Source: Nectonema munidae (lineage: Eukaryota; Nematomorpha; Nectonematoida; Nectonematidae). Taken from it: 64,000 nt of DNA. The position numbers and the translations under genes are program-made. Location: contig JAUIRK010000920.1 in NCBI GenBank assembly GCA_030549495.1, positions 620,001 through 684,000 of the forward strand. The letters are read 5' to 3'. The notes under the pieces were generated by a model. It made no database searches. It was not told where the DNA came from and saw only the letters and a list, made by a program, of their open reading frames with translations. Below are positions 60,595-64,000 of the stretch, piece after piece. How positions within the stretch are numbered: position 1 is the stretch's first letter; the number at the start of each line of letters is the position of its first letter.

Positions 60595-61940
60595 CGCTCA
60601 TTTTTTATGAAAATCAATCAAACCTGTCAAAAAATTGATCTAAATGTGACAGCTCATCTCAAAAAAACTTTTTATCTAAATAATTATATAAAGTTTTTTA
60701 CACATGTATACCCATTTTCAAATATGCTGAATTCAGTGGTGATATTAATTTTTTATAAAAATCAATCAAACCTGTCAAAAAATTGATCTAAATGTGACAG
60801 CTCATCTCAAAAAGGAACTTTTTATCTAAATAATTATATAAAGTTTTTTACACATGTATACCCATTTTCAAATATGCTGAATTCAGTGGTGATATTAATT
60901 TTTTATGAAAATCAATCAAACCTGTCAAAAAATTGATCTAAATGTGACAGCTCATCTCAAAAAGGAACTTTTTATCTAAATAATTATATAAAGTTTTTTA
61001 CACATGTATACCCATTTTCAAATATGCTGAATTCAGTGGTGATATTAATTTTTTATGAAAATCAATCAAACCTGTCAAAAAATTGATCTAAATGTGACTG
61101 CTCATCTCAAATAGAAACTTTTAATCTAAATAATTTTATAATGTTTTTTTATAAAAATCATTCAAACCTGTCAAAAAAGTGATTTACATATGATAGCTCA
61201 TCTCAAAAAAGAAACTTTTTATCCAAATAATTATATAATGTTTTTTACACATGTATACCCATTTTCAAATATGCTGAATTCAGTGGTGATATTCATTTTT
61301 TATAAAAATCAATCAAACCTGTCAAAAAATTGATCTAAATGTGACAGCTTATCTCAAAAAGGAACTTTTTATCTAAATAATTATATAATGTTTTTTCATT
61401 TTCAAGCATGCTGAATTCAGCGGTGATATTCATTTTTTTTTATAAAAATCAATTAAAGTTATCAAAGCATTGATTTATATATGATAGCTCATCTTAAAAA
61501 GAAACTTTTTATCTAAGTAATTATATAAAGTTTTTTACACATGTATACTCATTTTTAAGCATGCGTAATTCAGTGGTGATATTCATTTTTTTATGAAAAT
61601 TAATCAAAACTGTCAAAAAAAATTGATTTATCCCAAAAAGAAAGGATCAGTCACGGTTTTTTGAATTAGAGTATTACGTTTAATAGAAAGTATAGGGAGA
61701 TGATGAAGTTTACTGTGTATGGCATTTTACTTTCAAGTAGGCCGTGTTTACTGGTTATATTCTTTTTTTTTTATAAAAAATTAGTCAAACCTGACAAAAT
61801 AATTTAAATATGACAGCCCATGTCAAAATTAAATTTTTATTCTTATAAAAAGTTTTTTATACATTTCAAGTATGTAGAATTTAATGGTGATGTCATTTTT
61901 TATGAAATCAATAAAACCTGTCAAAAAAATCGATAATTCA
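60595..61940 (+). repeat. Satellite-like tandem array, unit about 149 bp, ~9 copies
   Basis: The mark AATCAATCAAACCTGTCAAA recurs at about 60612, 60762, 60911, 61060, 61157, 61308 and then in weaker forms to 61912. The first four units are almost identical. Later ones carry deletions and more substitutions. Each unit also holds ATGCTGAATTCAGTGGTGAT. Confidence 0.92.
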
Positions 61941-62989
61941 CTCAAAATATTTCATTCTACAGTAACTTATGTAACTCGATAAGACCCCATCTTTTTGGCT
62001 ACAAATTCGTTATGGGCTTGTAGTCTCTACGTCATATTATAATTTACTATATGTAATTTTGCTATTCATTCCATGATGATTCTTTCTTGGTAGCTCTTTT
62101 TTCATTAGAAATTTATATTCTTCAATATGTGTTAAAAAATTTTTTATAATGATAAAATTACTTTTTTCCTCTCTCAAAGCATTCTGATTAAAGAATCTTC
62201 TTGATGATCTTAGACTTTTTAATCAGTATCGTGTATTTTATTATCAGGCCTGAATATTTGTTAACCAATCTTATTTCAAAGGGTTTTTTCTGATGAATCA
62301 TTTGTGATGTTCATTGTTCAATTACAAAAAGTTGTCCCCGTTCTTCATCTAAAAAATTATTTCTTTGACGCAAAAGGAAAAAGATGGACAAATTCAATTT
62401 AAATTAAAAATATCTTGATAGTGACTAAATTTTCACACATTGGCAACCGTGCCATTTTTAATAAATCTGACCTATTCTAAATTTTCAGATTTCCTACCCA
62501 TCTTAGCTAAATGTTAACTATAATCCTATATGATAAGCTATAGATATAAATATTTTTCATTTGTAAAAGAGGAACTTCTTTTTCACAGTCAAAATCTTTT
62601 TGAAGCATCTATTATATAATTAAACCACTTCCTAGTTCATTAGAACATTGTAGATCTTCCATTTAGTCAAGATACATATTTTTTTTAATTATTATTTGTT
62701 TTGATCACATGTTCTCTTTTCAATTAGTTTTCAACTTGGTTCCTTCTCTCATACAAATTTTCAAAAATTTTATAATACGTTTTATTTTTTCTAATAAATA
62801 TTGCATACTCAAGATGATTGTAAAAAGTATTATAAGACAAAATATACAAAAAAAAAAAAGTATATTTTTACTATATACCTAATATGCAGCGATTTTTTGA
62901 AAATTTTTACAGAACTGATTTTCAGGCATACATTACTAATTCAATTGCCATTTCGAGATAATTTTAACCGTATTATCCAAAATCCAGTA
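61941..62989. other. Non-coding spacer between two tandem arrays
   Basis: AT-rich, no recognisable element or exon. Confidence 0.5.
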
Positions 62990-64000
62990 CAGAAATAAAA
63001 TAAGCATAGTCGATTTGGTATAAAACAGATATTTTATTTTTTTGAAAACAGTATCTAGAAGTAAACCGCAAATCTGATTGAAGCTTTCAGATATTTTAAA
63101 ACCATAAATGCCAAACCTGAGTCCATAAATGAAACCAGCATCTTCCATTTGGCATAAAAACAGATATTTTATTTAAATTTCAAAAATATTTCTGTAGACA
63201 TAAGACGTAAATCGAACATTTGATTGACACTTTCAGACATTTAAAACCTCTAAATGCAAAAAAATGATTTCAGAAATAAAAATGATCATGGTCGAATTGG
63301 TATAAAAACATATATTTCAGGTAAAATTAGAGAGAATATTTTGGGATATAGAAATCATCATGATCTATTTGCTATAAAAACATATATTTCATGTAAAATT
63401 TGAATCAATATTTTTGAAAACAAATTTTAGAACTAAACGCAAATTTGATTCATACTTATCGGTATTTTCAAATTTAAACTGCAAAAATTGAGTCCATAAA
63501 TGAAACTAAAATGGTTGATTTGGTATAAAAACACATATTTAATTTAAAATTTGAATGAATGTTTTTGGAGACAATTTTTAGAAGTAAACCGCAAATTTGA
63601 TTAACACTTATAGGTATTTTCATACCCTAAATGTAAAAAATGAAAACAACATGATTGATTTGGTATAAAAACATATATTTCATGTAAAATTGAGAGAATA
63701 TTTTTGGAGATAGCTTTTAGAAGTAAACCGCAAATTTGATTGACATTGACAGATATTTTAAAACCTCTAAATGTGAAAAATGAATTCAGAAATGAAAACA
63801 GCATGGTTGATTTGGTATAAAAAAATATATTTCATTGTAAAATTTGAATGAATGTATTTGGAGACAATTTTTAGAAGTAAACCGCAAATTTAATGAACAC
63901 TTATGGGTATTTTCACATCCTAAACGTAAAAAATGAGTCCAGAAATGAAACCAGCATGGCCGATTTAGTATAACACATATATTTCATTGTAAAATTTGAA
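62990..64000 (+). repeat. Second tandem array, unit about 140 bp, runs off the window
   Basis: The mark GATTTGGTATAAAA-CA-ATATTT recurs at about 63012, 63150, 63295, 63365, 63516, 63657, 63808 and 63961, with AGAAGTAAACCGCAAAT in most units. Units differ by 10-20 percent and one is partial. Unrelated in sequence to the 60.6-kb array. Short open frames inside it are by-products. Confidence 0.9.

Noticed and set aside
62801-63804. Open frames in the second tandem array
   Set aside because: They repeat the array unit in translation and have no coding features.
1-64000. CRISPR arrays, bacterial operons, ribosome binding sites
   Set aside because: The window is intron-rich animal DNA. The tandem arrays are satellites with no spacer structure.

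Overview
This is eukaryotic, very AT-rich, intron-rich animal DNA: two spliced protein-coding genes set in a dense field of small transposons, tRNA-derived SINEs and tandem repeats. The long introns full of MITEs, the four-LIM Zasp layout and the repeat mix suit an arthropod, most likely a crustacean such as a parasitic copepod. That species-level guess is inference and cannot be proved from the sequence alone.

Gene 1 (+ strand, about 12,603 to 36,208, 5' end missing) is a PDZ-ZM-LIM protein of the Zasp/Cypher/Enigma family. I can place 14 exons: half a PDZ domain, a poly-glutamine exon, the ZASP-like motif (ZM) exon, linker exons, and four complete LIM domains ending in a last exon with the stop. 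All splice phases agree except at the polyQ-to-ZM junction. The domain order matches Drosophila Zasp52, a Z-disc protein that binds alpha-actinin and is linked to integrin adhesion. The first half of the PDZ domain is not visible and is probably upstream of the window.

Gene 2 (- strand, 57,228 to 40,116) is a complete five-exon acyl-CoA delta-9 (stearoyl-CoA) desaturase of 361 residues with all three histidine boxes. Every splice junction is in phase. The two genes are tail to tail, about 3.9 kb apart. A TATA box followed by a strong splice donor near 60.2-60.3 kb is a candidate non-coding first exon for the desaturase.

Region by region: 1-12.6 kb holds repeats only (a hAT/DUF4371 fragment, a decayed piggyBac element between 140-bp direct repeats, SINEs, MITEs). 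12.6-36.2 kb is the Zasp gene, with MITEs, fold-back elements, a Penelope-like fragment and a second piggyBac relic in its introns. 36.2-40.1 kb is intergenic. 40.1-57.2 kb is the desaturase, with SINEs, a LINE fragment, hAT MITEs and an inverted pair of one MITE family in its introns. 57.2-64 kb is upstream sequence ending in two satellite-like tandem arrays. I saw no CRISPR array, rRNA gene, functional tRNA gene, operon or recognisable virus copy.

The most noteworthy points are a SINE whose tail forms the polypyrimidine tract of a desaturase splice acceptor, a 47-bp hAT-like mini-element inside a SINE, nested and fold-back MITEs, and the phase conflict at the Zasp polyQ/ZM junction.
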